From positions 2,332,001-2,396,000 of the forward strand of contig NZ_CP150239.1 of assembly GCF_037975215.1 (NCBI RefSeq): 64,000 nucleotides of DNA, in the 5' to 3' direction. Source of the DNA: Solibacillus sp. FSL R5-0449 (GTDB lineage Bacteria; Bacillota; Bacilli; Bacillales_A; Planococcaceae). The position numbers were made by a program, and so were the translations under genes. The notes under the pieces were generated by a model that ran no database searches, was not told the origin of the DNA, and saw nothing but the letters and a program-made list of their open reading frames with translations. Of this stretch, positions 15,146 to 23,369 are shown one piece after another; positions within the stretch are counted from its first letter, which is position 1; each line of letters begins with the position of its first letter.

Positions 15146-15160
15146 ATACGTCCCAGGAGG
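15146..15160. repeat. Left attachment-site repeat of the genomic island
   Basis: The 15-bp sequence ATACGTCCCAGGAGG is identical to 23552-23566, which covers the 3' end of the tRNA-Arg gene. This is the usual outcome of tyrosine-recombinase integration at a tRNA 3' end. Confidence 0.85.
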
Positions 15161-15210
15161 ACGTTATATAGGGCTGAGAAACATTGAAATAACAACTTTC
15201 TCTTTAGCCA

Positions 15211-15230
15211 TGTGTAAAATTTGTGTAAAA
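15211..15230. repeat. Inner end repeat, left copy (possible integrase arm site)
   Basis: TGTGTAAAATTTGTGTAAAA is identical to 23410-23429 and is itself a tandem of TGTGTAAAA-like units. It lies 50 bp inside the left att repeat, a usual place for arm-type integrase binding sites. Confidence 0.65.
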
Positions 15231-15234
15231 TTTA

Positions 15235-15801
15235 TTATTTTAAATATCCTTCTAAATCTTTTACAATTTTTTCAGCTGTTTTAATCCTTATAGTTAAATC
15301 AACTTTTTCTAGATTCTGATAATCAGGTAAGACTTTCAATTTTATATCTTTACACTCTCTAAAGTGATTATTCAATACTTTATAAAAATCTTCTTTCAAG
15401 TCACTAATAATATTAAATTTAACTTCATTCCATACTTGATCTTCTAATGCTAATGAATTAGATAACTTTCCCTCAACACCTGATTGATTCATTATTTTAA
15501 ATATATCAATATTATGATTCACTTCTACTATTAATAACTTTAATATATTATTAAATCTATTCTTAGAACTTTCCCTATTTTTCCGATCTTCTTGCCATAC
15601 CTGAGCCTTAGCTACCATAAATGCTACTAACCCTCCGAATAAACCCCCTAAAAAACTGCCCAGTCCAGAGATATAACTACCCCAAATGGTTTCATTATAT
15701 AGTATTGTATCGTATAAAAAATAATAATAAGTTAAAGTTCCACCACATAAAAGTGTAATTATAGATATAGTCACAGTTGCAAAAATATTAAAACCCTTCA
15801 C
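15235..15801 (-). CDS. Unknown membrane protein, third gene of island cluster (188 aa)
   Basis: The protein has two hydrophobic N-terminal segments (about residues 8-30 and 43-66, the second glycine-rich: GSYISGLGSFLGGLFGGLVAFMVA). A charged cytosolic region of about 120 residues follows, rich in Lys, Asn and Glu, with no recognised domain. The start overlaps the end of the previous gene by 14 nt, so translation is probably coupled. It is the last gene before the left att repeat. Small two-helix proteins with a cytosolic tail, placed last in an operon, occur as membrane effectors in defence clusters, but nothing in this sequence proves that. I do not recognise the family. Confidence 0.75.
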   Translation of the reverse strand: MKGFNIFATVTISIITLLCGGTLTYYYFLYDTILYNETIWGSYISGLGSFLGGLFGGLVAFMVAKAQVWQEDRKNRESSKNRFNNILKLLIVEVNHNIDIFKIMNQSGVEGKLSNSLALEDQVWNEVKFNIISDLKEDFYKVLNNHFRECKDIKLKVLPDYQNLEKVDLTIRIKTAEKIVKDLEGYLK

Positions 15802-16354
15802 TGTCTAAATACTCCTTCATAGTATCATTTCTAATATTTAATAAACATAAAGAATCTATCGATTTTATAAGACCTGGATCACCTACCTTTTCAATACTAG
15901 AAAAAGAATTATCGTATTTTGCAATGTCAAATTCATTTAAAAAATCAGTTTCACCATTAATATCAACATCCCATTCGCATTTAATAGGTTTTTCCAATAA
16001 TTCGAAATACAATTTTATACTATCTTTTAATTCTTGATATTCGCCAATTAAACCACATTCACACATAATTTTATCTTTAGTAGTTTCCAGTTCTATATGT
16101 TCTCCACAATTACATTCAAAAAAAAGTCTCATTCTAAATAAACTTTCTCTACTACCTATAACAAATAACATCATCGCTGTCTTATACTGAATTTGCTTCT
16201 CAATAGCAAATTTAACAGGATTAATATTTCGTCTTTCTCTTAAAGTAATATAGTTTTTCAAGTAATCGTCTAATTTATGTATAATCAAACTATCAATTAA
16301 GAACTTTGAACTGTCTTTATTATTCTTTACTTTCAACAATTTTTCGCAATACAT
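15788..16354 (-). CDS. Unknown zinc-ribbon-like protein, second gene of island cluster (188 aa)
   Basis: I set the start at the ATG at 16354 because AAGGAGAT lies 8 nt upstream. The open frame reaches 16456 but would then overlap the previous gene by 137 nt. With this start the overlap is 35 nt. A central segment, FECNCGEHIELETTKDKIMCECGLIGEYQ, has two CxC pairs about 18 residues apart, which fits a small zinc ribbon (around residues 78-106). The rest is mixed alpha/beta and acidic toward the C-terminus. No membrane segment is present. Function unknown; its position between a large soluble protein and a membrane protein suggests a complex or coupled pathway. Confidence 0.7.
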   Translation of the reverse strand: MYCEKLLKVKNNKDSSKFLIDSLIIHKLDDYLKNYITLRERRNINPVKFAIEKQIQYKTAMMLFVIGSRESLFRMRLFFECNCGEHIELETTKDKIMCECGLIGEYQELKDSIKLYFELLEKPIKCEWDVDINGETDFLNEFDIAKYDNSFSSIEKVGDPGLIKSIDSLCLLNIRNDTMKEYLDSEGF

Positions 16355-17567
16355 AATCAAACATCTCCTTATCAAAGTAATAAGGTAATACGTTACATTT
16401 AAAACGCCCATTGCTTTCTGCGTGGAAAGACGTCCCCATAGGTTCATATTTATCATTCATATTTATCCAATAAATCGTAGTATATTTAATTACTTTTGAA
16501 TCATCTAATCTTGATTTTATATCATAGTATACACTAGTATCTAATAGCGATTCTTTTTTAGTATGAGATTTTGCCTTCCCCTCCCCTATAGTATCATCAA
16601 CAAATTTTACAGTCCTTACATAACCATCTACTTCATATTTATCTACTAATGTTTTATTGGGTATTTTCCCTATAACATGCTGCATATGCAACCTATAATA
16701 ATTATTTAAAATAGATTCTTTAATAGAATTAATATCTTTAGTTGTTAATTCAACTTCTTCATCAATAATCAATTTATTCCATTGCGTTATAATTTGTTGA
16801 ACTTCAGAAGCCATCTTAGAATTTACGACGGTCATTGTAGGCGATAAAACCTTATCTGTTAAATCTCTAGTCATATTGTATATAACTTTTTGAATCAACA
16901 AGTTGGTATTAATACTCTCTAAATTAAATATATTTATAATATTTATTTTAAAATTATTCTGAAGTTCATTTATATTTATTTTAAATGGCCCATCAAACCC
17001 TTCTTTACCTCGAAGCTTTATTATCATCGTTTTTAGCTCTACATTAATTTCCACACCAATATAATAATTTACTTCAGCACCATCATAGGTTATGCCTTTT
17101 GAGAAAACTAAACTAATATTTTTTATAACAGAATCTTCCTTGGTAACATCGGCATATATAAGTTCCGTCTTTCCATGATCTGTCCCCATCGAAATTTTAT
17201 ATACAAAAGGGAAACCATTGACTAAATCACAATTAGAATAGTATCTAGATAAACTATTAATACTTTTAGTTACGTATAACTCATCTTCTAACAAAGTGGT
17301 ATCAGCTAAATAATAAATATATAAGTTTCTTTGCAACCCATAATTTATTTCATTTATTAAAAACTCATTTACCTTATCTATCGAAATCAATGAATCATCA
17401 ATAGCTTTATCTAACAAACGACTATCAACTAAGTCACTCATTATACTATAACCACTTTCAGTTAAAAATTTAGAATAGTCTTCTAAATTTTCCACAAGTA
17501 ACTTTTTAACAGCATTTTGATATAGAGCTCTATGAACTTTAGGTTCAATTACATATGTTGCTTGCAT
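16320..17567 (-). CDS. Unknown 415-aa protein, first gene of island cluster
   Basis: The ATG start follows a clear SD (AAAGGAG). The 415-residue product is soluble, rich in Ile, Asn and Lys, with mixed strands and helices and no signal peptide. I can find no nuclease, NTPase or toxin motif by eye. It lies 64 nt downstream of a tyrosine recombinase gene and overlaps the next gene by 35 nt. Together the three genes form a compact operon filling the left end of the island. It may be the sensing or adaptor part of the cluster, but that is speculation. The coding frame is long and well supported by SD and overlap; the family is unknown to me. Confidence 0.75.
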   Translation of the reverse strand: MQATYVIEPKVHRALYQNAVKKLLVENLEDYSKFLTESGYSIMSDLVDSRLLDKAIDDSLISIDKVNEFLINEINYGLQRNLYIYYLADTTLLEDELYVTKSINSLSRYYSNCDLVNGFPFVYKISMGTDHGKTELIYADVTKEDSVIKNISLVFSKGITYDGAEVNYYIGVEINVELKTMIIKLRGKEGFDGPFKININELQNNFKINIINIFNLESINTNLLIQKVIYNMTRDLTDKVLSPTMTVVNSKMASEVQQIITQWNKLIIDEEVELTTKDINSIKESILNNYYRLHMQHVIGKIPNKTLVDKYEVDGYVRTVKFVDDTIGEGKAKSHTKKESLLDTSVYYDIKSRLDDSKVIKYTTIYWINMNDKYEPMGTSFHAESNGRFKCNVLPYYFDKEMFDYVLRKIVESKE

Positions 17568-17631
17568 ATATCTATTTACTCCTTTTATTCTTTTTTCTGG
17601 ATATTATGTATTTAATATAACATATACTTAT

Positions 17632-18531
17632 TTATAAATATCTCTCTATATCACCTTTATTTACCTCTAAATAATGTTCTGTTATTGTTTGTAAACATTT
17701 ATGCCCTGTATGTTTCGCAATTGTTGCTAAATCAGCCTGCTTATTATGCATGCTACTTACTTGAGTTTTTCTTAATACATACGGTGCCATTCCTAACCAT
17801 TTCTGCATTAGGCGATTATAACTACGTTCTGAAATTTTGATATTCTTATATATGCCCCAACGATCAACAGAACCAACTATATAGTCTTCTTCCTTTAGTC
17901 CAAATACATTAATGTATTTTTCAACTGCTTTGATACATTCTAACGTTAAACTTTTTTCTTTCATTTCCCCTTGTTTTTTTAACATAACTAAAACAGTTTT
18001 ATTTGTAATATCAATGTCTGAAACCTTTATTCTCACCATTTCAGATGGTCTATTTGCTGTAATCAAATTTAAATAACAAATAGCACGTTTACGGATTTCA
18101 CTTTTGTCATTTGTATCATATTTATTAATAAGAGCAATTACTTCTTCTTGTTTTTCAGCGCGGACTCCGCGCATCGGTTTTAATCTCAAATATTCCTCTG
18201 TATTATATAGCTGTCGAATTATTTGAAGTCTCTTTTTCTGTAAAGTTGATTGTTCCAGATTTAATACAGAAGATAAATAAAAGGTAATCCCTGCAGCACG
18301 TCTGTTAAAAGTTGAATATTTAATGCCATTAACCGTTATTAACTTATGCAGGTATTTCTCCATCGAATCAAAGTCTAATGTACGATACTCACTTTCACAA
18401 AAGTGAACGAACTTTTTATAATCCGGATAATACATATCCTTCTTTCTTTGCATTACTTGAGCAATCGACTCTTCTACTTCGAAATCTGTTCTTAATTTAT
18501 CTAAACGAATTATTGAACCCTTATTATTCAT
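17632..18531 (-). CDS. Tyrosine recombinase/integrase (variant active site)
   Basis: This 299-residue tyrosine recombinase has an N-terminal SAM-like core-binding part (about 1-110) and a catalytic part. The first arginine is in ITANRPSEMVRI and the C-terminal His and Tyr are in HTGHKCLQTITEHYLEV. The usual H-x-x-R box reads YVLRKTQ, so the His is replaced by Tyr. I choose the ATG at 18531, with CAGGAGTG 7 nt upstream, over the TTG six bases earlier. It lies 64 nt before the 415-aa gene and 110 nt after the cysteine-motif gene, all on one strand. It probably acts with the 19231 recombinase rather than with the integrase at 21285, but this is inferred from proximity. Confidence 0.82.
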   Translation of the reverse strand: MNNKGSIIRLDKLRTDFEVEESIAQVMQRKKDMYYPDYKKFVHFCESEYRTLDFDSMEKYLHKLITVNGIKYSTFNRRAAGITFYLSSVLNLEQSTLQKKRLQIIRQLYNTEEYLRLKPMRGVRAEKQEEVIALINKYDTNDKSEIRKRAICYLNLITANRPSEMVRIKVSDIDITNKTVLVMLKKQGEMKEKSLTLECIKAVEKYINVFGLKEEDYIVGSVDRWGIYKNIKISERSYNRLMQKWLGMAPYVLRKTQVSSMHNKQADLATIAKHTGHKCLQTITEHYLEVNKGDIERYL

Positions 18532-18646
18532 CTTCAATCACTCCTGAAATCGTTATAATTCAATTTAAACTGAACATTTAAAATCCGGCAAAAATCGATG
18601 GAGTATCAGAGTCTAAAAAGGAAGTTTTTTTGACTCTGATAATGAA

Positions 18647-19207
18647 TTAATCATTAAATAAAAACTTTTTACATTCTTTCTTCTGATTATCCGTTAAGGC
18701 ATCTTCAATCACTTTAAATTTTTGATATGTAAACTTATTCATATTTTTTTTCGTATCTACATTAATCTTAAATTTTCTCTTGTCATATACCGTGCCTTGC
18801 TTATCAAGATAGTTAAATAACGCAAAGCTCTGCTCTGGAGTAAAATAGCCATTATCACTGTAATTCTTTTTATACGAACCAATATTCGGCCAACTTAGTT
18901 TATCAATTGTATTAAATACATATTGGTTGGCATTTTCTTTTTTAAAATGATATTTATATTTATTAACTTCTTTAAGGGTTTCTACCCTAGAAGACCTTAC
19001 ACCACTTTTCATCATGGTAACATTAAACCTTTCTATGCAATCAGAACCTACACCCAGTATTTCACCTGTAATTTTATTTTGAATGTAATAAACATATCTA
19101 ATTGCTGTATTACATAAATCACATGAATTAATTCTTTCTCCCATATCTTCCGCTTTTCCAGTAAAGTACCAATCCAAAACATTCTTCACTTTCTTTTTGC
19201 CCTCCAT
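18647..19207 (-). CDS. Hypothetical protein with CxxC zinc-like motif, between two recombinases
   Basis: The 186-residue protein has SCDLCNTAIRYVYYIQNKITGEILGVGSDCIERF near residues 28-62. This is a CxxC followed about 23 residues later by a lone Cys in a VGSDCIE turn, similar to a motif I remember from uncharacterised proteins of mobile elements and phages. The remainder is basic and helical (many Lys, Asn and Tyr) and may bind DNA. The ATG follows AAGGTGGG. It starts 23 nt after the upstream recombinase gene and is followed by a second recombinase, so all three are probably one transcript. No function can be assigned; an accessory role in recombination is possible. Confidence 0.7.
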   Translation of the reverse strand: MEGKKKVKNVLDWYFTGKAEDMGERINSCDLCNTAIRYVYYIQNKITGEILGVGSDCIERFNVTMMKSGVRSSRVETLKEVNKYKYHFKKENANQYVFNTIDKLSWPNIGSYKKNYSDNGYFTPEQSFALFNYLDKQGTVYDKRKFKINVDTKKNMNKFTYQKFKVIEDALTDNQKKECKKFLFND

Positions 19208-19230
19208 TTTTTACCCACCTTACGTTAAAT

Positions 19231-20310
19231 TTATAGTTTAGTCCCTGCTAAATACACTAGATATAAATCCCTCCTAATCGATTTTTCTAAAGGCTTGCTC
19301 TTCGTATGCCCTAGCTCATCTAACACCTTATTAGCTAATTGAACTATTTGAAATAATCCCAACTCTTTGCAAGAAAAATATCTAGAATTACTATTTTTCA
19401 TTTCAAAATCAAGCTTTGTTAATAAATCATTAATGTGATCAATTGGTTCATTTATTCTAGAGAGATACATTTTAAATCTATTTCTAGCAAACGAATGTCT
19501 AAATCGATGACATCCTTTATCACAAGAAGAAATCCGCGCTTTATTATAAGCATTACGCACGCTTTTTCTGATTGTTTCATAGCTAATTTCAATAACCTTA
19601 TCGTTTTCTGCTTTATCAGCTATATTTAAAGTTAATTTAATATCTTTATCACTTTCTAAAGGAATAACTCTATATCTTCCTCCCTTTGTAACTCCCGCCC
19701 CTTCACCAGCTGGTATATAAATTTGATTATTCTTTAAATCAAAATGTTTTACTTTAATATTCGAAACTTCTTTCAGCCTTAAACCGAATTCAAACATTAG
19801 AAAAACCGCTAAAGAGACCCGTTTACTTACCGTATCTCTTATCAGTATGTAGTCTTCATATGAAATAGATCTATCAACTACCGCGCTTTTCTCTTTCTTG
19901 ACTAACCTTCCATAAAAGAATATTGGTTTTGTTTTACCTCTATTTTTATAGTTCCGAGTCAGAGCAAACTGAAATAGCTGCAAGCAAGTTTCTAAATCGA
20001 CGATTGACCCGTTTTTTAAACCTTTCTTACTTTGCTCGCCTATATAAGATTTATAAATCGAATTATTTAGATTCTCTAAATTTTTTATTTGATGTTTTTC
20101 TTTAGCAAACCTTATAAAATCAAGCGCGGCAGTTAATACTTTCTTCTGCTGCTTATAGCTATGAATTGCCTTTGTAGAGTTTTCTCTAGCCTCCTTTTTT
20201 GAACTACCGATGTGACTAAAATTTTTAATAATCAGTTTAACTTCAAACTCTAGTGTGTTTTTACTCCTGCCTTTTCTTATATATTCCACTCCTTTAAATG
20301 CCCTGTTCAA
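19231..20310 (-). CDS. Tyrosine recombinase/integrase
   Basis: The 359-residue protein is a tyrosine recombinase. The first catalytic Arg lies in FEFGLRLKEVSNIKVKHFD, the H-x-x-R box is in GCHRFRHSFARNRF, and a late GH is in DELGHTKSK, followed by YLVYLAG, which may hold the nucleophile. The N-terminal region (about 1-120) is a basic helical DNA-binding part. The start is uncertain: the frame opens with TTG at 20310 without an SD, while AAAGGAG lies just inside the frame, so the true start may be an unusual codon downstream or the 5' end may be altered. It is the first gene of the minus-strand module. Confidence 0.78.
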   Translation of the reverse strand: MNRAFKGVEYIRKGRSKNTLEFEVKLIIKNFSHIGSSKKEARENSTKAIHSYKQQKKVLTAALDFIRFAKEKHQIKNLENLNNSIYKSYIGEQSKKGLKNGSIVDLETCLQLFQFALTRNYKNRGKTKPIFFYGRLVKKEKSAVVDRSISYEDYILIRDTVSKRVSLAVFLMFEFGLRLKEVSNIKVKHFDLKNNQIYIPAGEGAGVTKGGRYRVIPLESDKDIKLTLNIADKAENDKVIEISYETIRKSVRNAYNKARISSCDKGCHRFRHSFARNRFKMYLSRINEPIDHINDLLTKLDFEMKNSNSRYFSCKELGLFQIVQLANKVLDELGHTKSKPLEKSIRRDLYLVYLAGTKL

Positions 20311-20392
20311 TCGCGGGGAACGTCGGCTCGATACCCTATCAAATAAATAACTGTTTTACTAAAAGAACTATTTGTCAAATTTATATATAAAA

Positions 20393-20428
20393 AGGCTCGA
20401 AAAATTATAATAATAATTTTTCGAGCCT
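20393..20428. terminator. Perfect palindrome, likely bidirectional terminator in the island
   Basis: The arms AGGCTCGAAAAATTAT and complement pair over 16 bp around AATA. T-rich tracts follow on both strands (minus TTTTTATATA, plus GAATTTTTATT). It isolates the two divergent modules from each other. Confidence 0.65.
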
Positions 20429-20735
20429 GAATTTTTATTAGATTCAACTCTTATCAGGACCAGTCTTTCAAAATGAACAGACCTATCCCATACATGAAAA
20501 TGTAATTTGAGAAACTCTAATTCATAAAATGAATAGTTTCTCTAAAAAGAGTTTTTCCTGAGGAATAACTTAATAAAATAAGTAAAATAAGAATAAAAAA
20601 TAATGCATTAACTATAAAATAATATTTAATTTAATGCAAGCTTATAAAAAAACATGTAAGTATAATAAACCTAAACTATGGTATTCTTTTATCTAATATA
20701 TTGAATTTAGATAGTACTTTCTTTAAAAATAGTTA

Positions 20736-20852
20736 TTGTAAAATTTTTTTCTCTATGCTATTGTATTTCTCAAGAAGTAAATATTAACATTTAAAAGTGG
20801 AAGCACCACGATGTAAACTCGACTGTTCGGGTTTATTTCGTGGTGCTTTTTT
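20736..20852 (+). ncRNA. Short leader RNA ending in a terminator hairpin before the DUF771/integrase genes
   Basis: A promoter-like pair TTGTAA and TATTGT with 17-bp spacing (about 20736-20765) precedes an unstructured stretch and a long hairpin. AAGCACCACGA pairs with TCGTGGTGCTT, with an inner 9-bp stem TAAACTCGA/TTCGGGTTTA and a run of six T at 20847-20852. Transcription from this promoter would mostly stop here, giving a small RNA of about 80 nt or an attenuated leader controlling the integrase operon. Confidence 0.6.
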
Positions 20853-20892
20853 GTTTACTTCAAACTATAAATTAGCTAAGGAGTAACGTAAT

Positions 20893-21213
20893 ATGCAGTA
20901 TTTAACATCACAATTAATAATCCCAATACCGGAGGATAAAATTATAGTAGATCTCATTGAATACAAAGAATTAAAAGATAACGAACTTGAAGGTTGCTAT
21001 TGGAGTATGTCTGACTTAGAAAAACGTATTAATAAAAAACGTGATTGGATAACTCAAAATCTACTCTACAACCCTAAATACAAATCATTGCTTGATGTTA
21101 AAAATAAGGGGTTTGTTTTTTATCCAGTAAAGAAAGGTCAACAATGGTGTTTTCAAGCAACTAAAATGGCTAAGTTTTTAGAAGATCACTTTGCAGATAT
21201 TCATAATAACTAA
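20893..21213 (+). CDS. DUF771-like small protein, probable excisionase-type DNA-binding protein
   Basis: The 106-residue product contains GCYWSMSDLEKRINKKRDWITQNLLYNPKYKSLLD and later FVFYPVKKGQQWCFQATKMAKFLEDHF. This arrangement is typical of DUF771 proteins found in Gram-positive phages and integrative elements. The central helix-turn-helix-like segment suggests DNA binding, as in excisionases. The ATG follows AAGGAG. It lies 71 nt upstream of the integrase start on the same strand, which fits a recombination directionality factor, though the family function is not established. The leader RNA and terminator upstream probably control its expression. Confidence 0.72.
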   Translation: MQYLTSQLIIPIPEDKIIVDLIEYKELKDNELEGCYWSMSDLEKRINKKRDWITQNLLYNPKYKSLLDVKNKGFVFYPVKKGQQWCFQATKMAKFLEDHFADIHNN

Positions 21214-21284
21214 CTTTCATTTTTTGACCATATTCAACAATTAAAATAAACTCTTTGTAATTCATTTTGAAAGGACTGATGCTT

Positions 21285-22421
21285 ATGGCTAGCTTCCAGA
21301 AAAGGGGGCAATCCTGGCAATATACTGTTAGTTATAAGGATAAAGACGGTAAACATAAAACACTTCGTAAAAGTGGCTTTAAGACTAAAACAGAGGCTAA
21401 AAATGCTGCAACACTTGTGGAAACGGAGATATTAGAAGGAAATATAGCGATAGTGAGAAAACAGCCTTTTCATGCTTATTTTCATCGGTGGTACACTACA
21501 TTCAAAAAAGATTATTCAAAGACTACTATCGCTGCTTATAAAGCCACTGAAAGTAAAATTGCTAATTTTTTTGGTGATAAAGCTATTCATAATATTACTA
21601 GATTTGAATATCAAGAATTTATCTCAAAGTTAGGAGAGTCACTTAATCATGGTACAGTATCTAAAACCCACAAACATATCCGCGCTTGTGTAACTGATGC
21701 CCTGGAGGATGATTTACTAAAAAAAGATTTCACCCGTAAGGTTATTGTTTCAGGAATAGCACCTAAAAAACATGAGGAAAAATTCATCAATTATAGCGAT
21801 AGTCAGAAATTATTAAAATACCTTGTAGATAATATTGAATTAGGTTTAGAAAACTATATGTTAATTTTAGCATTAACAACCGGCATGCGTTACGCGGAAA
21901 TATTAGCATTACAATGGACTGATTTTGATTTTGTTAACGGTTGTATTACGGTTAATAAGCAACTTGAATATAAACATCAAGAACTTACTACAAATGTTCT
22001 TAAGAATGTATCTAAATTTAGCCTATATAAAGTTTCACGTACTATTACTCTCGATAAATTCACACTGGATCTTTTTGAGGACTTAAAGAATAACGAGAGT
22101 TACATAATAGAAAATCATCTAAATATTATTTTTTATAAAAATGAAATTGGAAAAATTATAACAAATGATCGAATTAACGACGTTTTACGTGCTATTTTAA
22201 AACGTTTAAATATTTCACCGGTTATTTCATTTCACGGATTACGCCATACACATGCGAGTATATTACTTTACCAACGTGTTTCAATAGTATATATTTCCGA
22301 ACGCTTAGGGCACAATAATCTAGATACAACCATTGGTACATACTCACATTTAGTAAGCGAATTGCGTGAAGAAGACTCAAATAAAACCAAATCAATATTT
22401 AAACAGTTATACATCAACTAA
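21285..22421 (+). CDS. int: Phage-type tyrosine integrase, likely the island's integrase
   Basis: This 378-residue integrase has an N-terminal arm-binding AP2-like domain (about 1-50, KRGQSWQYTVSYKDKDGKHKTLRKSGFKTKTEAKNAA), a SAM-like core-binding domain (about 65-165) and a catalytic domain. All catalytic residues are visible: Arg in TTGMRYAEILAL, H-x-x-R in FHGLRHTHASILL, His in RLGHNNLDTTIGTYSHL, and Tyr in the same segment. This layout is that of Tn916-like and temperate-phage integrases. The start at 21285 follows GAAAGGA; the frame opens six codons earlier without support. It points toward the tRNA-Arg target about 1.1 kb away, so it most likely catalyses integration at the 15-bp core. 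Confidence 0.92.
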   Translation: MASFQKRGQSWQYTVSYKDKDGKHKTLRKSGFKTKTEAKNAATLVETEILEGNIAIVRKQPFHAYFHRWYTTFKKDYSKTTIAAYKATESKIANFFGDKAIHNITRFEYQEFISKLGESLNHGTVSKTHKHIRACVTDALEDDLLKKDFTRKVIVSGIAPKKHEEKFINYSDSQKLLKYLVDNIELGLENYMLILALTTGMRYAEILALQWTDFDFVNGCITVNKQLEYKHQELTTNVLKNVSKFSLYKVSRTITLDKFTLDLFEDLKNNESYIIENHLNIIFYKNEIGKIITNDRINDVLRAILKRLNISPVISFHGLRHTHASILLYQRVSIVYISERLGHNNLDTTIGTYSHLVSELREEDSNKTKSIFKQLYIN

Positions 22422-22425
22422 TTAA

Positions 22426-22470
22426 AAAGAGAAGGGTAATTTTAGTATATAATCCTCCCTTCTCTTTAAA
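22426..22470 (-). terminator. Terminator of the minus-strand cargo genes
   Basis: On the minus strand, AAAGAGAAGGG pairs with CCCTTCTCTTT and is followed by TTTAATT. On the plus strand no T run follows, but the stem may still slow integrase transcription. Confidence 0.7.
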
Positions 22471-22496
22471 CATCTTCATCAGTAAAGCAATTATTA

Positions 22497-22802
22497 TTAA
22501 AAGTTAAGTTTATTCTTAATGTATTCCTCTGTGGCACTATGAAGCATATTTTCCCATGAAGTAAAATCAGAATAATTCATAATGAATTCGTCCATTTCTT
22601 GATCAGGTATGTCTTCAATATCTTTATACTTCTTAAAGATCTCACTACTTTCAAATTCACTAAAATTTGAAAATCTAGTATTCTTCGCTAAAAAACTATT
22701 TGTTAATAGCTCCGTTATCGGTATAGACTTAGTATTAGATACTTCTTCTAACCCTTTCGATAATTGTTTCAGTTTGTTTAAGCCCGTAATCTTAATCCCC
22801 AT
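22497..22802 (-). CDS. Small acidic hypothetical protein (101 aa)
   Basis: The start is placed at the ATG at 22802, because AAAGGAGGTGG lies 5-6 nt upstream; an in-frame GTG nine bases earlier overlaps that SD. The protein begins MGIKITGLNKLKQLSKGLEEV, continues with a SIPITELLTNSFLAKNTRFSNFSEF segment and ends with SWENMLHSATEEYIKNKLNF. It is soluble and helical. I remember this pattern from uncharacterised Firmicute proteins in mobile or defence-related loci, without an assigned function. It lies 66 nt downstream of a membrane-protein gene on the same strand and is ended by the hairpin at 22426-22470. The two may be a cargo pair such as toxin and immunity, but this is a guess. Confidence 0.7.
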   Translation of the reverse strand: MGIKITGLNKLKQLSKGLEEVSNTKSIPITELLTNSFLAKNTRFSNFSEFESSEIFKKYKDIEDIPDQEMDEFIMNYSDFTSWENMLHSATEEYIKNKLNF

Positions 22803-22868
22803 AATATCCACCTCCTTTAATTTTAAAGTTCTACATTTTACCAGGTAATCCTTTATAACAAGATTAAT

Positions 22869-23327
22869 TTAATTAACACTATTTTCATTACTCCATTTCT
22901 TCCATATATAATTCCTAGCTTTTAATACTGAATTAATAAAACATAATATATAAATTATTGATACCATCATTATATTCCATCCTATATTAATCCCCATGAA
23001 TAATGCATCTATTATAAAAATAGTAAAAGACAAAGTACTAACGTATAACATTGCTTTAATTGGTAAGCTATATAGCTTATCTATTTGTTTCTCCCTTAAA
23101 TCTTGATAAAGTATCTGTTGCAATGTCATCTTGTAAATAAGCATAGATAAAAGATTGGATTTAATTATTATAATTGTATAAGCACTATACCTTGATAAAA
23201 AAGGAATGACATCTACAATAAATTCTATAAACAAAAATACTGATGAAAATACGCAACTAGTCAAGATCATTTCCAGCATAAAGATTCTATTTAATAATTT
23301 TACATCTTCGGAATTTAATTTTACCAT
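22869..23327 (-). CDS. Small four-helix membrane protein of the island (152 aa)
   Basis: I place the start at the ATG at 23327, which follows TGGAGG; the open frame extends 18 bases further. The product has four hydrophobic segments (about residues 14-38, 48-66, 92-112 and 118-138) and short charged loops. No catalytic motif is visible and I do not recognise the family. A good promoter (TTGAGC, 17 bp, TATAAT at 23370-23398) drives it, so this cargo gene is probably expressed constitutively from the end of the island next to the tRNA. It could be an immunity or superinfection-exclusion type membrane protein; nothing in the sequence proves this. Confidence 0.72.
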   Translation of the reverse strand: MVKLNSEDVKLLNRIFMLEMILTSCVFSSVFLFIEFIVDVIPFLSRYSAYTIIIIKSNLLSMLIYKMTLQQILYQDLREKQIDKLYSLPIKAMLYVSTLSFTIFIIDALFMGINIGWNIMMVSIIYILCFINSVLKARNYIWKKWSNENSVN

Positions 23328-23369
23328 TGTAGTCCTCCATTTCACTATAACCGCGCGGCACTTTTACAG

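Larger units (their letters stand above)
20311..20892. other. Central intergenic region of the island
   Basis: These 582 very AT-rich bases separate the two divergent modules. They contain no gene that I can support. They hold a perfect 36-bp palindrome (20393-20428), a minus-strand TTGACA without a good -10, and a plus-strand promoter and leader ending in a hairpin terminator (20736-20852). The middle part, 20430-20735, shows nothing recognisable. Confidence 0.6.
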
